Source: Halomonas maura
Lineage (GTDB): Bacteria > Pseudomonadota > Gammaproteobacteria > Pseudomonadales > Halomonadaceae
Assembly: GCF_030409305.1 (NCBI RefSeq)
Contig: NZ_JAUFPQ010000013.1
Location: forward strand, 62,001 to 126,000
DNA length: 64,000 nucleotides
Direction of reading: 5' to 3'
The position numbers and the translations under genes are program-made. Below, piece by piece: positions 8,788 through 20,083 of the stretch. Numbering within the stretch: position 1 is the first letter of the stretch; each line of letters opens with the position of its first letter. Under the pieces are notes generated by a model that searched no databases, was not told the origin of the DNA, and worked only from the letters and a program-made list of their open reading frames with translations.

Positions 8788-9372
8788 CTAACCGCCCGGG
8801 TTGTTGGGATTCTGGGGCAGGTTGACGCTGGCCCGCTGGACGTAGAGCGTCAATGGCGCGGTGCGGTGGCGCACGGCGCCGCTGGCATCGAGCAACTCGG
8901 CCTGCAGCTGGTGCTCGCCGCGGTTGAGGTTGGAGAGCAGGAAGGTATCGGTGTGCATGGCCGACTGGCTGACCCGGCCATCGAGCAGCAACCGCACCCG
9001 ATGGTCATCGCGCAGCTCGGGCTGGATGCCCAGGCGCACCTGGATATTGCCGGCCGCCCCGGTGGGCAGGGTCGCCTGGTTATCCGGTGCCAGGATCGAG
9101 AACATGTCATAGGGCATGAAGGGCTGCCCCGGTGCGGTGCCCGCGGCGCTCGGCGTCTCGTCGTCCTGCACCACCGGCGACAGGCTCGGCGCGCGGACCT
9201 CTCGGGCGGGCACCACGGTCAACGGGTCCAGCTCCACCGCCTCGCCGCCGCGCTCCGGGTCGTCGGTGAAGACCACGTTGCCCTGGGCGTCGGTGGTGCG
9301 ATAGATGGTCTCGGCGCCGGCCGTCAGGCTCACCGACAGGCCCAGCACCAGCATCACGAGTGCCTTGTTCAT
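8788..9372 (-). CDS. DUF4124 domain-containing secreted protein
   Basis: 194-residue exported protein. Signal peptide at 1-20 (MNKALVMLVLGLSVSLTAGA), then a DUF4124 domain at about 20-60 (ETIYRTTDAQGNVVFTDDP pattern, a small beta-rich unit), a proline-rich linker, and a beta-sandwich-like region at about 95-185 with alternating hydrophobic strands. AGGAGAG ribosome site. DUF4124 genes are often found beside ntrBC in this bacterial group; no function is established. The C terminus (NLPQNPNNPGG) may be truncated by a TAG, see the adjoining open frame. Confidence 0.85.
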   Translation of the reverse strand: MNKALVMLVLGLSVSLTAGAETIYRTTDAQGNVVFTDDPERGGEAVELDPLTVVPAREVRAPSLSPVVQDDETPSAAGTAPGQPFMPYDMFSILAPDNQATLPTGAAGNIQVRLGIQPELRDDHRVRLLLDGRVSQSAMHTDTFLLSNLNRGEHQLQAELLDASGAVRHRTAPLTLYVQRASVNLPQNPNNPGG

Positions 9373-9551
9373 GCGTCTCTCCTGGATGGCAGTGGGGCGC
9401 TCCCTTCCCTCCCTGAGGCAGCAGGGCGATCCCCTAAGACAAGCCTAGCCCAGAAGTGGCGGCACACGGAACGCCGGTGCTGCCCGCCGGGTGGCCGGCG
9501 CGCGATGGCGCTGTAGGATGGGAACCCGGCGAGTTCCCGAGGAGAAGACGC

Positions 9552-10265
9552 ATGGATGCATGGCAGGCGGTAGTGGCCCTGACCCTGATGGCGGGCATGG
9601 CCATGCCCCTGGGCGGCTGGATCGCCCTGGAGGAACGCATCGGCCCGCGCTGGCTGGAGACGGAACTGCGCCACGGCATCATCGCCTTCGGTGGCGGCGC
9701 GCTGCTCTCGGCGGTGGCCCTGGTGCTGGTGCCCAACGGCGTCGACGACCTGGCCGTCGGCCCGGCCCTGGCCTGGTTCCTCGCCGGTGGCCTGGCCTTC
9801 ATGGGGCTGGACATCCTGCTCCACCTGAGCGGCGCCTCGGCCAGCCAGCTCGCCGCCATGCTCGCCGACTTCCTCCCCGAGGCCCTGGCCCTGGGCGCGG
9901 CCTTCGCCTACGGCGGCAGCGGCGGCGCGCTGCTCGCCCTGCTGATGGCCCTGCAGAACCTGCCCGAGGGCTTCAACGCCTACCGCGAGCTCCGCGACAG
10001 CACCCACTACTCGACCCGGCGCCTGCTCGGCCTGTTCTTCGCCATGGCCTGGCTGGGCCCGCTGGCCGGGCTCGGCGGCTTCCTGTGGCTGGCCCCCTAC
10101 CCCTCGGCGGTGGCGGCGATCATGCTGTTCGCCGCCGGCGGCATCCTCTATTCGGTGTTCCAGGACCTCGCCCCCCAGGCCCGGCTCGAGCGCCACTGGG
10201 GGCCCCCGCTGGGCGCGGTGATGGGCTTCGCGCTGGGCGTCGCCGGGCATATGCTGCTGCCGTGA
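9552..10265 (+). CDS. ZIP-family metal permease
   Basis: 237-residue inner-membrane protein with about 7-8 hydrophobic helices. Two ZIP-type motifs are visible: HGIIAFGGGALLSAVAL in an early helix and ADFLPEALALG plus ALQNLPEGFNAYREL in the metal-binding helices IV and V (conserved ExxxxG and NxPEG patterns). This indicates divalent metal transport, zinc or iron most often; the metal cannot be told. ATG at 9552 follows GAGGAGA. Convergent with glnA, sharing the hairpin at 10276. Confidence 0.8.
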   Translation: MDAWQAVVALTLMAGMAMPLGGWIALEERIGPRWLETELRHGIIAFGGGALLSAVALVLVPNGVDDLAVGPALAWFLAGGLAFMGLDILLHLSGASASQLAAMLADFLPEALALGAAFAYGGSGGALLALLMALQNLPEGFNAYRELRDSTHYSTRRLLGLFFAMAWLGPLAGLGGFLWLAPYPSAVAAIMLFAAGGILYSVFQDLAPQARLERHWGPPLGAVMGFALGVAGHMLLP

Positions 10266-10275
10266 GACAAAAAAA

Positions 10276-10300
10276 GAGGCACGCCCCATGGGCGTGCCTC
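10276..10300 (-). terminator. Rho-independent terminator of glnA
   Basis: Stem GAGGCACGCCC with a 3-base loop; on the minus strand it is followed by seven T. It may serve the ZIP gene from the other side as well. Confidence 0.85.
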
Positions 10301-10335
10301 TGTGTGCCGGGTGCGGCGCCTGGGCGCCGCCACCA

Positions 10336-11742
10336 TCAGCAGCTGTAGTACATGTCGAATTCGACCGGATGGGTGGTCATGCGAATGCGCTCGACGTCCT
10401 CGGAGAGCAGTTCGATGTAGGCATCGATCATCTCGTCGGTGAAGACGCCACCCTCGGTGAGGAAGCCACGGTCGGCATCCAGCGACTCCAGGGCCTGATC
10501 CAGGCTGTTGGCCACGGTGGGAATGGACTTGCCCTCTTCCGGCGGCAGGTCATAGAGGTTCTTGTCCATGGCGTCGCCGGGATGGATCTTGTTCTTGATG
10601 CCGTCGATGCCGGCCATCAGCATCGCCGCGAAGCACAGGTAGGGGTTGGCGGTCGGGTCCGGGAAGCGGGCCTCGACACGCTTGCCCTTGGGGCTCGCGG
10701 TGTAGGGGATGCGGATCGACGCGGAACGGTTGCGGGCCGAGTAGGCCAGCATCACCGGCGCCTCGAAGCCCGGCACCAGGCGCTTGTAGGAGTTGGTGGA
10801 GGCGTTGGTGAAGGCGTTCAGGGCCCGGGCGTGCTTGATGATGCCGCCGATGTAGTAGAGCGCCATCTCGGAGAGTCCCGCGTACTCGTCGCCGGCGAAC
10901 TGGTTCTGGCCGTCCTTCCAGAACGACTGGTGGACGTGCATGCCGGAGCCGTTGTCGCCGACCAGCGGCTTGGGCATGAAGGTGGCGGTCTTGCCGTAGG
11001 CATGGGCCACGTTGTGGATGACGTACTTCATCTCCTGAACTTCGTCGGCCTTCTTCACCAGGGTATTGAACTTCACGCCGATCTCGTTCTGGCCGGCGTT
11101 GGCGACCTCGTGGTGGTGCACCTCGACGCTCTGGCCGATGGCCTCGAGGGTGTTGCACATGGCGCCACGGATATCGTGGAAGCTATCCACCGGGGGCACC
11201 GGGAAGTAGCCGCCCTTGACCCGCGGACGGTGCGCCAGGTTACCGCCCTCGACCTGACGGTCGGTGGCCCAGGCACCCTCCTCGGAGCTGATCTTGTACA
11301 TCGAGCCTTCGATGTCGGACTTCCAGTGCACCTCATCGAAGATGAAGAACTCCGGCTCCGGGCCGAAGAAGGCGGTGTCACCCAGGCCAGTGGACTGCAG
11401 GTAGGCCTCGGCGCGCTTGGCGATGGAGCGCGGGTCGCGCTCGTAGCCCTGCATGGTGGCCGGCTCGATGATGTCGCAGCGCAGCACCAGGGTGGCGTCC
11501 TCGGTGAAGGGGTCGAGGAAGCCGCTGCCGTCCTCCGGACGCAGGATCATGTCGGACTCGTTGATGCCCTTCCAGCCGGAGATGGAGGAACCATCGAACA
11601 TCTGACCGTTCTCGAAGAACTCCTCGTCCACGTCGCGGGCCGGAATGGTGACGTGCTGTTCCTTGCCTTTGGTATCGGTGAAGCGCAGGTCGATCCACTT
11701 CACATCATGCTCTTCGATCAGGGCGAGCGTCTTCTCGGACAT
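10336..11742 (-). CDS. glnA: Glutamine synthetase type I
   Basis: Makes glutamine from glutamate, ammonia and ATP; dodecamer in the cytoplasm. 468 residues counted from the ATG at 11742 ([16 protein letters not shown]), the usual family length and start; GGAGG lies just before it. Seen: DGSSISGW (N-terminal latch), HHHEVA and GSGMHVHQS (glutamate and ATP sites), NRSASIRIP, and the adenylylation tyrosine in NLYDLPPEE, so activity is likely controlled by GlnE. The upstream sigma-54 promoter predicts NtrC control by the ntrBC operon 2 kb away. A longer frame to 12084 exists but has no family homology. Confidence 0.97.
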   Translation of the reverse strand: MSEKTLALIEEHDVKWIDLRFTDTKGKEQHVTIPARDVDEEFFENGQMFDGSSISGWKGINESDMILRPEDGSGFLDPFTEDATLVLRCDIIEPATMQGYERDPRSIAKRAEAYLQSTGLGDTAFFGPEPEFFIFDEVHWKSDIEGSMYKISSEEGAWATDRQVEGGNLAHRPRVKGGYFPVPPVDSFHDIRGAMCNTLEAIGQSVEVHHHEVANAGQNEIGVKFNTLVKKADEVQEMKYVIHNVAHAYGKTATFMPKPLVGDNGSGMHVHQSFWKDGQNQFAGDEYAGLSEMALYYIGGIIKHARALNAFTNASTNSYKRLVPGFEAPVMLAYSARNRSASIRIPYTASPKGKRVEARFPDPTANPYLCFAAMLMAGIDGIKNKIHPGDAMDKNLYDLPPEEGKSIPTVANSLDQALESLDADRGFLTEGGVFTDEMIDAYIELLSEDVERIRMTTHPVEFDMYYSC

Positions 11743-11898
11743 GAGGTCCTCCACTAGATGTAGATGGCTTGGTTTCGGGTAATCCGCTTGTTCTGTGCCG
11801 CCGGTCGCCGGCAAGCCGGCCAGTCCAGACGATGTTGTAGCATGCCATGGGCTCACTGCCCACGACGCCATGCACAAGCATGGCACTGCCCACTGGCA

Positions 11899-11914
11899 AG
11901 CAGAAAGCGTGCCA
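11899..11914 (-). promoter_or_regulatory. Sigma-54 promoter of glnA
   Basis: Minus strand reads TGGCAC, 5 bases, CTGCT: one mismatch to TGGCAC-N5-TTGCW with GG and GC correctly spaced. Predicted start near 11888, about 145 bases before the glnA ATG. Confidence 0.7.
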
Positions 11915-12037
11915 GCCTTTTGGTGCACCGGCCTTGCCCCCCGATAACCCACTGACTGAAAAGTAAAAAAAAATGGGGCGCGGGCTTGCCAAACGCCGAG
12001 CCGCCTGCAATGCCCTACCATGAAGCGCAGCGGGGCC

Positions 12038-12062
12038 AAAAAAATGCCCTCTTGTGGGGCAT
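12038..12062 (-). terminator. Orphan intrinsic terminator on the minus strand between typA and glnA
   Basis: ATGCCC/GGGCAT stem with a 7-base loop followed on the minus strand by seven T. No minus-strand gene lies upstream of it before typA, so it could end a small RNA or an antisense transcript running toward glnA. Confidence 0.5.
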
Positions 12063-12074
12063 GAGGGGAAACAA

Positions 12075-12091
12075 TGCACCACAATGATGCG
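12075..12091. promoter_or_regulatory. Candidate NtrC box upstream of glnA
   Basis: TGCACC, 5 bases, GATGCG: one perfect half-site and one with two mismatches, about 190 bases before the predicted glnA start. Enhancer role is inferred. Confidence 0.45.
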
Positions 12092-12231
12092 CGGCGACGG
12101 CGACTCGCCTTGCCTCGCCGCCTGCGCCGGGGAACCGTCGGCGCCCCTGCAGGTCATTGAATCCATGGGCTCGCCAAACTTGTTGGCCGGATTCCCGCCG
12201 ACAAGGCTGGTAGCGGTCATCGCCCTGCCCC

Positions 12232-12237
12232 TATAAT
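12232..12237 (+). promoter_or_regulatory. -10 element of typA promoter
   Basis: Perfect TATAAT ending 31 bases before the GTG start of typA. It overlaps the upstream ATG at 12236, which therefore cannot be the real start. The -35 is weak. Confidence 0.6.
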
Positions 12238-12268
12238 GCTGCCCCACTTTTCCCAGCAGGATCCCGTC

Positions 12269-14095
<1,827 letters not shown>

Positions 14096-14114
14096 GCCCG
14101 CTGCGCCGTACCCT

Positions 14115-14142
14115 CAAGAGCCCGCCACCCGGCGGGCTCTTG
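14115..14142 (+). terminator. Terminator of typA
   Basis: Perfect 12-bp stem CAAGAGCCCGCC with a 4-base loop, 20 bases after the stop. Confidence 0.75.
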
Positions 14143-14211
14143 CGTTATGGCCGCCGCCCGCCGCCGGGGACTATGCTGAAGCTTCAGTCTTTTTTCATGG
14201 AGGTGGCCCCG

Positions 14212-14532
14212 ATGCACAAGCATGTCGAGTGGGACGATCCCGGCAGCGCCAGCGTGCTGCGCTACTACGCCGACCATCCGCAGGATTACCCGGAGCCCCA
14301 CGTGGGCAGCATCATCAGCGCGCGGTTGCGCGGTTTCACCGTACGGGTGCGGGTCGATGCCCGGGTCGAGGACACCAGCATCGGCGAGGTGATGGCGCTG
14401 ATCGCCGCGGACAACGGTCGACGCAAGCAGAGCGTCGGCGACCTGCAGCTCGGCGACATCGTCCGACTGCCCGATGACTACCGGGCCATGGAGCCCCGCC
14501 ACCCGGAGGCGGACGACGACGAGCGAGACTGA
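14212..14532 (+). CDS. Small protein of unknown function
   Basis: 106 residues from the ATG at 14212, which has a GGAGGT site 7 bases upstream; a longer frame from 14140 is less likely because it runs through the region just after the typA terminator. Soluble, acidic (ends EADDDERD), with one predicted mixed alpha/beta unit (SIISARLRGFTVRVRVDARV strands then a helix GEVMALIAADN). No family recognised. Stand-alone gene between typA and a sodium symporter. Confidence 0.7.
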   Translation: MHKHVEWDDPGSASVLRYYADHPQDYPEPHVGSIISARLRGFTVRVRVDARVEDTSIGEVMALIAADNGRRKQSVGDLQLGDIVRLPDDYRAMEPRHPEADDDERD

Positions 14533-14694
14533 TGGGCCGCGGGGATACCATCCACCCCCGCCAACGGCTCCTAAACGCAAGTCGACTGGTCAAGCGGTCG
14601 TTCGATAGCGCAAAGTGATGGTCAGGCGAGCCGGCGACACCGGCGCAGAGACCATCGCCGGCCCACCAGGCCGACACGCAATCGCGGGCACCCG

Positions 14695-16137
14695 ATGAGC
14701 ACGCACAACGTCTGGACGCACAAGGGCACCTTCCTGCTGGCCGCAGTCGGCTCGGCGGTGGGGCTCGGCAACCTGTGGCGCTTCCCCTACCTGACCGGCG
14801 AGAACGGCGGCGGCGCCTTCATCCTGATCTACGCCCTGACCATCTTCGCGGTCGGCATCCCGATCCTGATCGCCGAGATCATGCTCGGCCGCAACAGCCG
14901 GCGCAGCCCGATCATGGGCATGCGTTTCCTGACCCGCACCCACAAGACCTCCCGGGGCTGGGAGACGATCGGCTGGCTGGGCGCGGCCTCGGCCTTCATC
15001 ATCCTCAGCTTCTACTCGGTGATCGCCGGCTGGGCGCTGCACTACACCGGACTGATGCTCACCGGCAGCCTCGACGGGGCCGACGCCGAGACCGTCGCCG
15101 CGAGCTTCGACGCCCTGCTGGCCTCCCCGCCGCTGCTGACCCTCTACCACTCGCTGTTCATCGGCGCCTCGGCGCTGATCGTCGGCCTGGGCATCCACCG
15201 CGGCATCGAGAACGGCCTGCGCGTGCTGATGCCGGCGCTGTTCGTGATCCTGATGGTGGTGCTGGTCTATTCCGCGGCCATCGGCGACCTGGCCGCGGCG
15301 GCGACCTTCCTGTTCACCTTCAACGTGGCCGACTTGAGCCTGGAAGGCTGGCTGCAGGCCATGGGCCAGTCGTTCTTCACCCTCAGCCTGGGGATGGGCG
15401 CGATCATGGCCTACGGCGCCTACATGTCCAGCGACGCCTCGCTGACCCGCACCGCCTTCGCCATCGCCGTGGTCGATACCGCCGTGGCGATGATCGCCGG
15501 CCTGGCGATCTTCGCCCTGGTCTTCGGCGCCGGCCTCGACCCCGGCGAGGGGCCCGGGCTGATGTTCGTCACCCTGCCGCTGGCCTTCGCCGAGATGCCC
15601 GCCGGCGCCCTGCTGGGCGGGATCTTCTTCATCCTGGTGCTGGGTGCCGCCATCAGCTCCTCGATCTCGCTGATCGAGCCGGTGGCCGCCTTCCTGGTGG
15701 AGCGCTTCGACCTCGAGCGTCCCCAGGCCGTGTCGGCCATGGTCATCGCCAGCTGGGCGCTGGGCCTGCTCACGGTGTTCAGCTTCAACCTGATGGCCGA
15801 GGAGACCCTCTTCCACACGCTGTTCGGGCGCAGCGCCTTCGGTCTGCTCGAGCTGCTCACCAACATCTTCATGCCGCTGGGCGGCATGCTGATCGCGCTG
15901 TTCGCCGGCTGGGCGCTGACCCATGGCGAGGTGATGAAGGAGATGCGCACCAACGAGACCTGGTTCCGCGTCTGGCGCTTCCTGGTGCGCTTCATCGCCC
16001 CGGCGGCGGTGGCCTTCGTCTTCCTGCGCACCATTCCCCAGGTGGAGGGCTACCTGCTGCCCGCCATCGGTGCCGTGGTGATCGTCGGTGCCTTCGCCGC
16101 CGGCCGCACCTTCCTGGCCGAGCGCCAGGGGTCATGA
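14695..16137 (+). CDS. Sodium-dependent transporter, NSS/SNF family
   Basis: 480-residue LeuT-fold carrier that couples sodium entry to uptake of an amino acid or related compound. The N terminus carries the family signature GSAVGLGNLWRFPY after a short TFLLAAV lead, with about 11-12 membrane helices after it; the unwound helix-1 region binding sodium and substrate is intact. No clear ribosome site before the ATG at 14695. The next genes on the same strand encode a branched-chain amino-acid ABC transporter, only 48 bases away, so shared transcription is possible. Substrate unknown. Confidence 0.9.
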   Translation: MSTHNVWTHKGTFLLAAVGSAVGLGNLWRFPYLTGENGGGAFILIYALTIFAVGIPILIAEIMLGRNSRRSPIMGMRFLTRTHKTSRGWETIGWLGAASAFIILSFYSVIAGWALHYTGLMLTGSLDGADAETVAASFDALLASPPLLTLYHSLFIGASALIVGLGIHRGIENGLRVLMPALFVILMVVLVYSAAIGDLAAAATFLFTFNVADLSLEGWLQAMGQSFFTLSLGMGAIMAYGAYMSSDASLTRTAFAIAVVDTAVAMIAGLAIFALVFGAGLDPGEGPGLMFVTLPLAFAEMPAGALLGGIFFILVLGAAISSSISLIEPVAAFLVERFDLERPQAVSAMVIASWALGLLTVFSFNLMAEETLFHTLFGRSAFGLLELLTNIFMPLGGMLIALFAGWALTHGEVMKEMRTNETWFRVWRFLVRFIAPAAVAFVFLRTIPQVEGYLLPAIGAVVIVGAFAAGRTFLAERQGS

Positions 16138-16185
16138 AACGCCACGCGCCGGCCACAACAACAAACGACTCAGTACGGGTGTGAC

Positions 16186-16956
16186 ATGTCAGCCATCATC
16201 GACGTACGACACGTCAACAAGGCCTTCGGCGGCCTGAAGGTCATCAACGACTGCTCCCTGCAGGTGGCGGAGGGCTCGATCACCGGCCTGATCGGCCCCA
16301 ACGGCGCCGGCAAGACGACGCTGTTCAACATCATCGCCGGGGCCCTGCCGCTGGACAGTGGCCGGGTGTTCCTCGACGGCGAGGACATCACCAACCACCC
16401 CGCCGACGAGCTGTTCCACAAGGGCCTGCTGCGCACCTTCCAGATCGCCCACGAGTTCTCGAACATGACGGCGCTGGAGAACCTGATGATGGTGCCGCCC
16501 CGCCAGGCCGGCGAGCACCTCTTCGCCACCTGGTTCAAGCCGACCCTGGTGCGCGTCGAGGAGGCCGAGGTGCGCCGCCGGGCGCTGGAGGTCATCGACT
16601 TCGTCGGCCTGCACCATGTGCGCAACGAACTCGCCGGCAACCTCTCCGGCGGCCAGAAGAAGCTCCTCGAGCTCGGCCGCACCATGATGACCGACGCCCG
16701 GGTGGTGCTGCTCGACGAGATCGCCGCCGGGGTCAACCGCACCCTGCTCGGCGACCTGATCGGCAACATCGAGCGCCTCAACCGCGAGCTGGGCTACACC
16801 TTCCTGGTCATCGAGCACGACATGGACATGGTCGCGCGGCTCTGCGACCCGGTGATCGTGATGGCCCAGGGCAGCGTGATGGTCGAGGGCACCATCGAGG
16901 AGATTCGCAACAATCCCGCGGTCATCGAGGCCTACTTCGGCTCTACCCCCGCCTGA
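16186..16956 (+). CDS. livG: Branched-chain amino-acid ABC transporter ATPase LivG-like
   Basis: 256-residue ATPase of the HAAT (LivG) class. Walker A GPNGAGKTT, Q-loop FQIAHEF, signature LSGGQKK, Walker B VVLLDEIAAG and switch His in VIEHDMD are present, together with the LivG-type long insertion. Usually pairs with LivF. First of four transporter genes on this strand (G, F, H, M); the binding protein is convergent downstream. Substrate could be leucine/isoleucine/valine or another amide such as urea; the urea set normally shows additional urt genes, not seen. Confidence 0.9.
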   Translation: MSAIIDVRHVNKAFGGLKVINDCSLQVAEGSITGLIGPNGAGKTTLFNIIAGALPLDSGRVFLDGEDITNHPADELFHKGLLRTFQIAHEFSNMTALENLMMVPPRQAGEHLFATWFKPTLVRVEEAEVRRRALEVIDFVGLHHVRNELAGNLSGGQKKLLELGRTMMTDARVVLLDEIAAGVNRTLLGDLIGNIERLNRELGYTFLVIEHDMDMVARLCDPVIVMAQGSVMVEGTIEEIRNNPAVIEAYFGSTPA

Positions 16957-17028
16957 GGGCGCCGGTCGCCACGGGATCCACCACAACGCCGGGCGGCGCG
17001 GACCGTCCGCCAACACAGAGGCCCTCCT

Positions 17029-17733
17029 ATGCCACTACTCGATGCACGGGACGTGCATGGCGGCTACGGCGGCATGAACATCCTCAACGGGGTGGACATG
17101 GCCATCGAGGCCAACGAGATCGGCGTCATCGTCGGCCCCAACGGGGCCGGCAAGTCGACCATGCTCAAGGCCATCTTCGGCCTGCTCCACGTCAGCCAGG
17201 GCGAGATCCTGCTGCGCGGCGAACCGATCCAGAACCGGCCGACCAACAAGCTGGTGCAGCAGGGCATGGGCTTCGTGCCCCAGGAGTACAACGTCTTCCC
17301 GAGCCTGACGGTGCAGGAGAACCTCGAGATGGGCGCCTTCCTCAAGCCCGACAACGTCAAGCGCATGCTGGCCCGGATCTTCGAGTTCTTCCCGCCGCTC
17401 CTCGAGAAGCGCCACCAGCCCGCCGGGGAGCTCTCCGGTGGCCAGCGCCAGATGGTGGCCATGGGCCGGGCGCTGATGGCCGAGCCGGACCTGCTGCTGC
17501 TCGACGAGCCCACCGCCGGGCTCTCGCCGCTGTACATGAACGAGATCTTCGAGCGGGTGAAGGAGATCAACGCCGCCGGCGTGGGCATCCTGATGGTCGA
17601 GCAGAACGCCAAGCAGGCCCTGGCCATCGCCGACAAGGGCTTCGTGCTGGCCGCCGGCCAGAACCGCTTCACCGACAGCGGCGCGGCCCTGCTGGCCGAC
17701 CCCGAGGTCGCCAGGAGCTTCCTGGGCGGCTGA
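17029..17733 (+). CDS. livF: Branched-chain amino-acid ABC transporter ATPase LivF-like
   Basis: 234-residue second ATPase of the HAAT transporter. Walker A GPNGAGKST, Q-loop VPQEYNVF, signature LSGGQRQ, Walker B LLLLDEPTAGLSP, switch region MVEQNAKQAL typical for LivF (Gln-Asn where other ATPases have His). Lies 72 bases after livG and 32 before livH in one likely operon. Confidence 0.9.
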   Translation: MPLLDARDVHGGYGGMNILNGVDMAIEANEIGVIVGPNGAGKSTMLKAIFGLLHVSQGEILLRGEPIQNRPTNKLVQQGMGFVPQEYNVFPSLTVQENLEMGAFLKPDNVKRMLARIFEFFPPLLEKRHQPAGELSGGQRQMVAMGRALMAEPDLLLLDEPTAGLSPLYMNEIFERVKEINAAGVGILMVEQNAKQALAIADKGFVLAAGQNRFTDSGAALLADPEVARSFLGG

Positions 17734-17765
17734 GCCGCGCAACGGTACACCTACGGAGAGGTCCC

Positions 17766-18770
17766 GTGAACGAATTCGTCTTCTTCATCAACAACGTGGT
17801 GATCGCCGGCAGCGTGACCGGGTCGATCTACGCCATCGGCGCGGTGGGCGTGACGCTGATCTTCAGCATCATGCGCTTCGCCCACTTCGCCCATGGCGAC
17901 ATGATGACCTTCGGCGCCTTCATGGTGCTGCTGCTGACCACCCTGTTCCCCCAGGCCGGCGCGGCCCTCGGGGTGCCCACGCCGCTGATCATGCTGCCGC
18001 TGGCCATGGTCCTCACCGCCGCCCTGGCGGTGGGCCTCGACCGGGCCTTCTACAAGCCGCTGCGCGCTCATGGCGTCAAGCCCATCGTCTTCGTCATCGC
18101 GTCGCTGGGCGTGACCCTGATGCTGCAGGGCCTGATCCGACTGTTCGCCGGTACCGGCGGCCAGAGCCTCTACGTCGACGACCGCAAGGAGATCTTTCGC
18201 CTCGCCGTGCCCCTCGAGGGCGTGCGCGTGCCGGTGGTGGTCACCGAGCCCCAGCTCTACCTGTTCGTGCTGACCATCGTCGCCGTGGTGGGCCTGCACC
18301 TCTTCCTGTCGCGCTCGCGGCTGGGCAAGGCCATGCGCGCCATGTCCGACAACCCCGACCTGGCCCAGGCCTCGGGCATCAACACCAACACCATCGTTGC
18401 GGTGACCTGGGTGATCGCCGGCGGGCTCGCCGCCATCGCCGGCACCCTGCTGTCGCTGGATGTCACCTTCAAGCCCGACCTGAGCTTCTTCCTGCTGCTG
18501 CCGATCTTCGCCGCGGCCATCGTCGGCGGCGTCGGCCACCCCTACGGCGCCATCGCCGGCGGCTTCGTGGTCGGCTTCGCCGAGACCCTGGCGGTGTTCA
18601 ACTGGAGCGTGCTGCTCAGGCCCTTCCGCGACAGCCTGCCCGAATGGCTGTCGCTGCCCGGCAACCTGGCCTTCGTCGGCACCGAATACAAGATCGTGGT
18701 GCCCTTCTTCATCCTCGTCGTCATCCTGGTGTGGCGCCCCACCGGCATCTTCAAGGGCAAGGTGATCTGA
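17766..18770 (+). CDS. livH: Branched-chain amino-acid ABC transporter permease LivH-like
   Basis: 334-residue inner-membrane permease with about 8 helices. GSIYAIGAVGVTLIFSIMRFAHFAHGDM near the N terminus, here split as GSIYAIGAVGVTLIF and MRFAHFAHGDM, is the family signature; the coupling loop to LivG/F lies around 200-225 (SNDPDLAQASG type). Start GAGAGG GTCCC ATG-like context: reads GTG at 17766. Its stop overlaps the livM ATG by one base. Confidence 0.88.
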   Translation: MNEFVFFINNVVIAGSVTGSIYAIGAVGVTLIFSIMRFAHFAHGDMMTFGAFMVLLLTTLFPQAGAALGVPTPLIMLPLAMVLTAALAVGLDRAFYKPLRAHGVKPIVFVIASLGVTLMLQGLIRLFAGTGGQSLYVDDRKEIFRLAVPLEGVRVPVVVTEPQLYLFVLTIVAVVGLHLFLSRSRLGKAMRAMSDNPDLAQASGINTNTIVAVTWVIAGGLAAIAGTLLSLDVTFKPDLSFFLLLPIFAAAIVGGVGHPYGAIAGGFVVGFAETLAVFNWSVLLRPFRDSLPEWLSLPGNLAFVGTEYKIVVPFFILVVILVWRPTGIFKGKVI

Positions 18771-20071
18771 TGGACAAGACAACAACCGATAGCGTCGCCG
18801 CGCCGCGCCGCTTCCCGCTGCGCGAAGTCATCCTCTTCCTGGTGCTGCTGGCCGCCGTGCTCGGGGTCTACGCCTTGATGGGGGCCGCCTACAGCACCCG
18901 CATGCTGGTGGAGGCCGGCTGCTACGCCATCCTGGCCCTGGGGCTGACCATCCAGTGGGGCTACGCCGGCCAGTTCAACGCCGGCGTGATGGGCTTCGTG
19001 GCCCTGGGCGGCTTCTGCGCCATGAGCTTCAGCGTGCCGGTCAACGAGGCCTTCTGGGACAGCGAGCTGCCCGGCGAGCTGGGCCGGGTGCTGCTGTACA
19101 GCGTCGGTGCCGTGCTCCTGGTGGTCGGCGCCTCCCGGCTCGACCGCCTGGGCGTGCCGAAGAGGTTGCGCACCCTGATCGCCGTGCTGCTGGCGGTGGT
19201 GCTCTACCTGGTGGTGATCAGCGCCTTCCGCGAGGTGACCGACCAGATCGAGTCCCGGGCCGGCTTCGTAGGCGGCCTGGGCCTGCCGTCCTGGGTAGGC
19301 TGGATCGTCGGCGGCGCCCTGGCCGGGGGCGTCGGCTACTTCATCGGCCGCGTCTGCCTGGGCCTGCGCAGCGACTACCTGGCCATCGCCACCCTGGGCA
19401 TCGCCGAGATCATCAAGGCCTTCCTCAAGAACTCCGACTGGCTGACCCGCGGCACCGCCACCGTCTCGCCGTTGCCCTGGCCGGTCCCGGGGCCCATCGA
19501 GCTGGGCTTCACCCTGGCCCGGGCGCTGTACTTCTCGGTGACGGCGGTGCTGATCGCGGTGATCTTCTTCCTGCTGCATCGCGCCTACCATGCCCCCTGG
19601 GGCCGCATGATCCGCGCCATCCGCGACAACGAGGTCGCCGCCGCGGCGATGGGCAAGACCATCAACCGCCGGCGGCTGGAGATCTTCGTGCTGGGCTGCA
19701 TCCTGATGGGCATCGGCGGCGCCGTGCTGGCGAACTTCAACGGCCTCTTCGATCCCCAGGGCTACCTGCCGCTCAACCACACCTTCCTGGTGCTGGTGAT
19801 GGTCATCCTCGGCGGCCCCGGCAACAACCTGGGCACCCTCTTCGGCGCCGTGGCGGTCTACATCATCTGGCTGATGTCCGAGCCCCTGGCGCTGTTCCTG
19901 ATGGAGCTGGCGGTGTCCTTCGGCGAGAACGCCTTCGGCTGGGACGCCCCCACCAACCTGGACAGCCGCGCCCTCCAGGCCCGGGTGTTCGTGATCGGCC
20001 TGCTGATCACCCTGGTGCTGCGCTTCGCGCCCAAGGGCCTGCTGCCCGAGAAGGCCAAGCAGATCGCCTGA
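18770..20071 (+). CDS. livM: Branched-chain amino-acid ABC transporter permease LivM-like
   Basis: 433 residues from the ATG at 18770, which overlaps the livH stop (TGATG). About 10 membrane helices; GLTIQWGYAGQFNAGVMGF is the LivM helix signature and RAIRDNEVAAAAMGK the coupling loop. The segment between helices 3 and 6 (residues about 105-180) is longer than in E. coli LivM. Last gene of the livGFHM run, closed by a terminator at 20171. Confidence 0.9.
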   Translation: MDKTTTDSVAAPRRFPLREVILFLVLLAAVLGVYALMGAAYSTRMLVEAGCYAILALGLTIQWGYAGQFNAGVMGFVALGGFCAMSFSVPVNEAFWDSELPGELGRVLLYSVGAVLLVVGASRLDRLGVPKRLRTLIAVLLAVVLYLVVISAFREVTDQIESRAGFVGGLGLPSWVGWIVGGALAGGVGYFIGRVCLGLRSDYLAIATLGIAEIIKAFLKNSDWLTRGTATVSPLPWPVPGPIELGFTLARALYFSVTAVLIAVIFFLLHRAYHAPWGRMIRAIRDNEVAAAAMGKTINRRRLEIFVLGCILMGIGGAVLANFNGLFDPQGYLPLNHTFLVLVMVILGGPGNNLGTLFGAVAVYIIWLMSEPLALFLMELAVSFGENAFGWDAPTNLDSRALQARVFVIGLLITLVLRFAPKGLLPEKAKQIA

Positions 20072-20083
20072 GACGCCCGCGGG

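Noticed and set aside
10336..12084. Long form of glnA starting at 12084
   Set aside because: The extra N-terminal 114 codons have no family match, cross the sigma-54 promoter and a terminator, and the usual MSEKT start with GGAGG lies at 11742.
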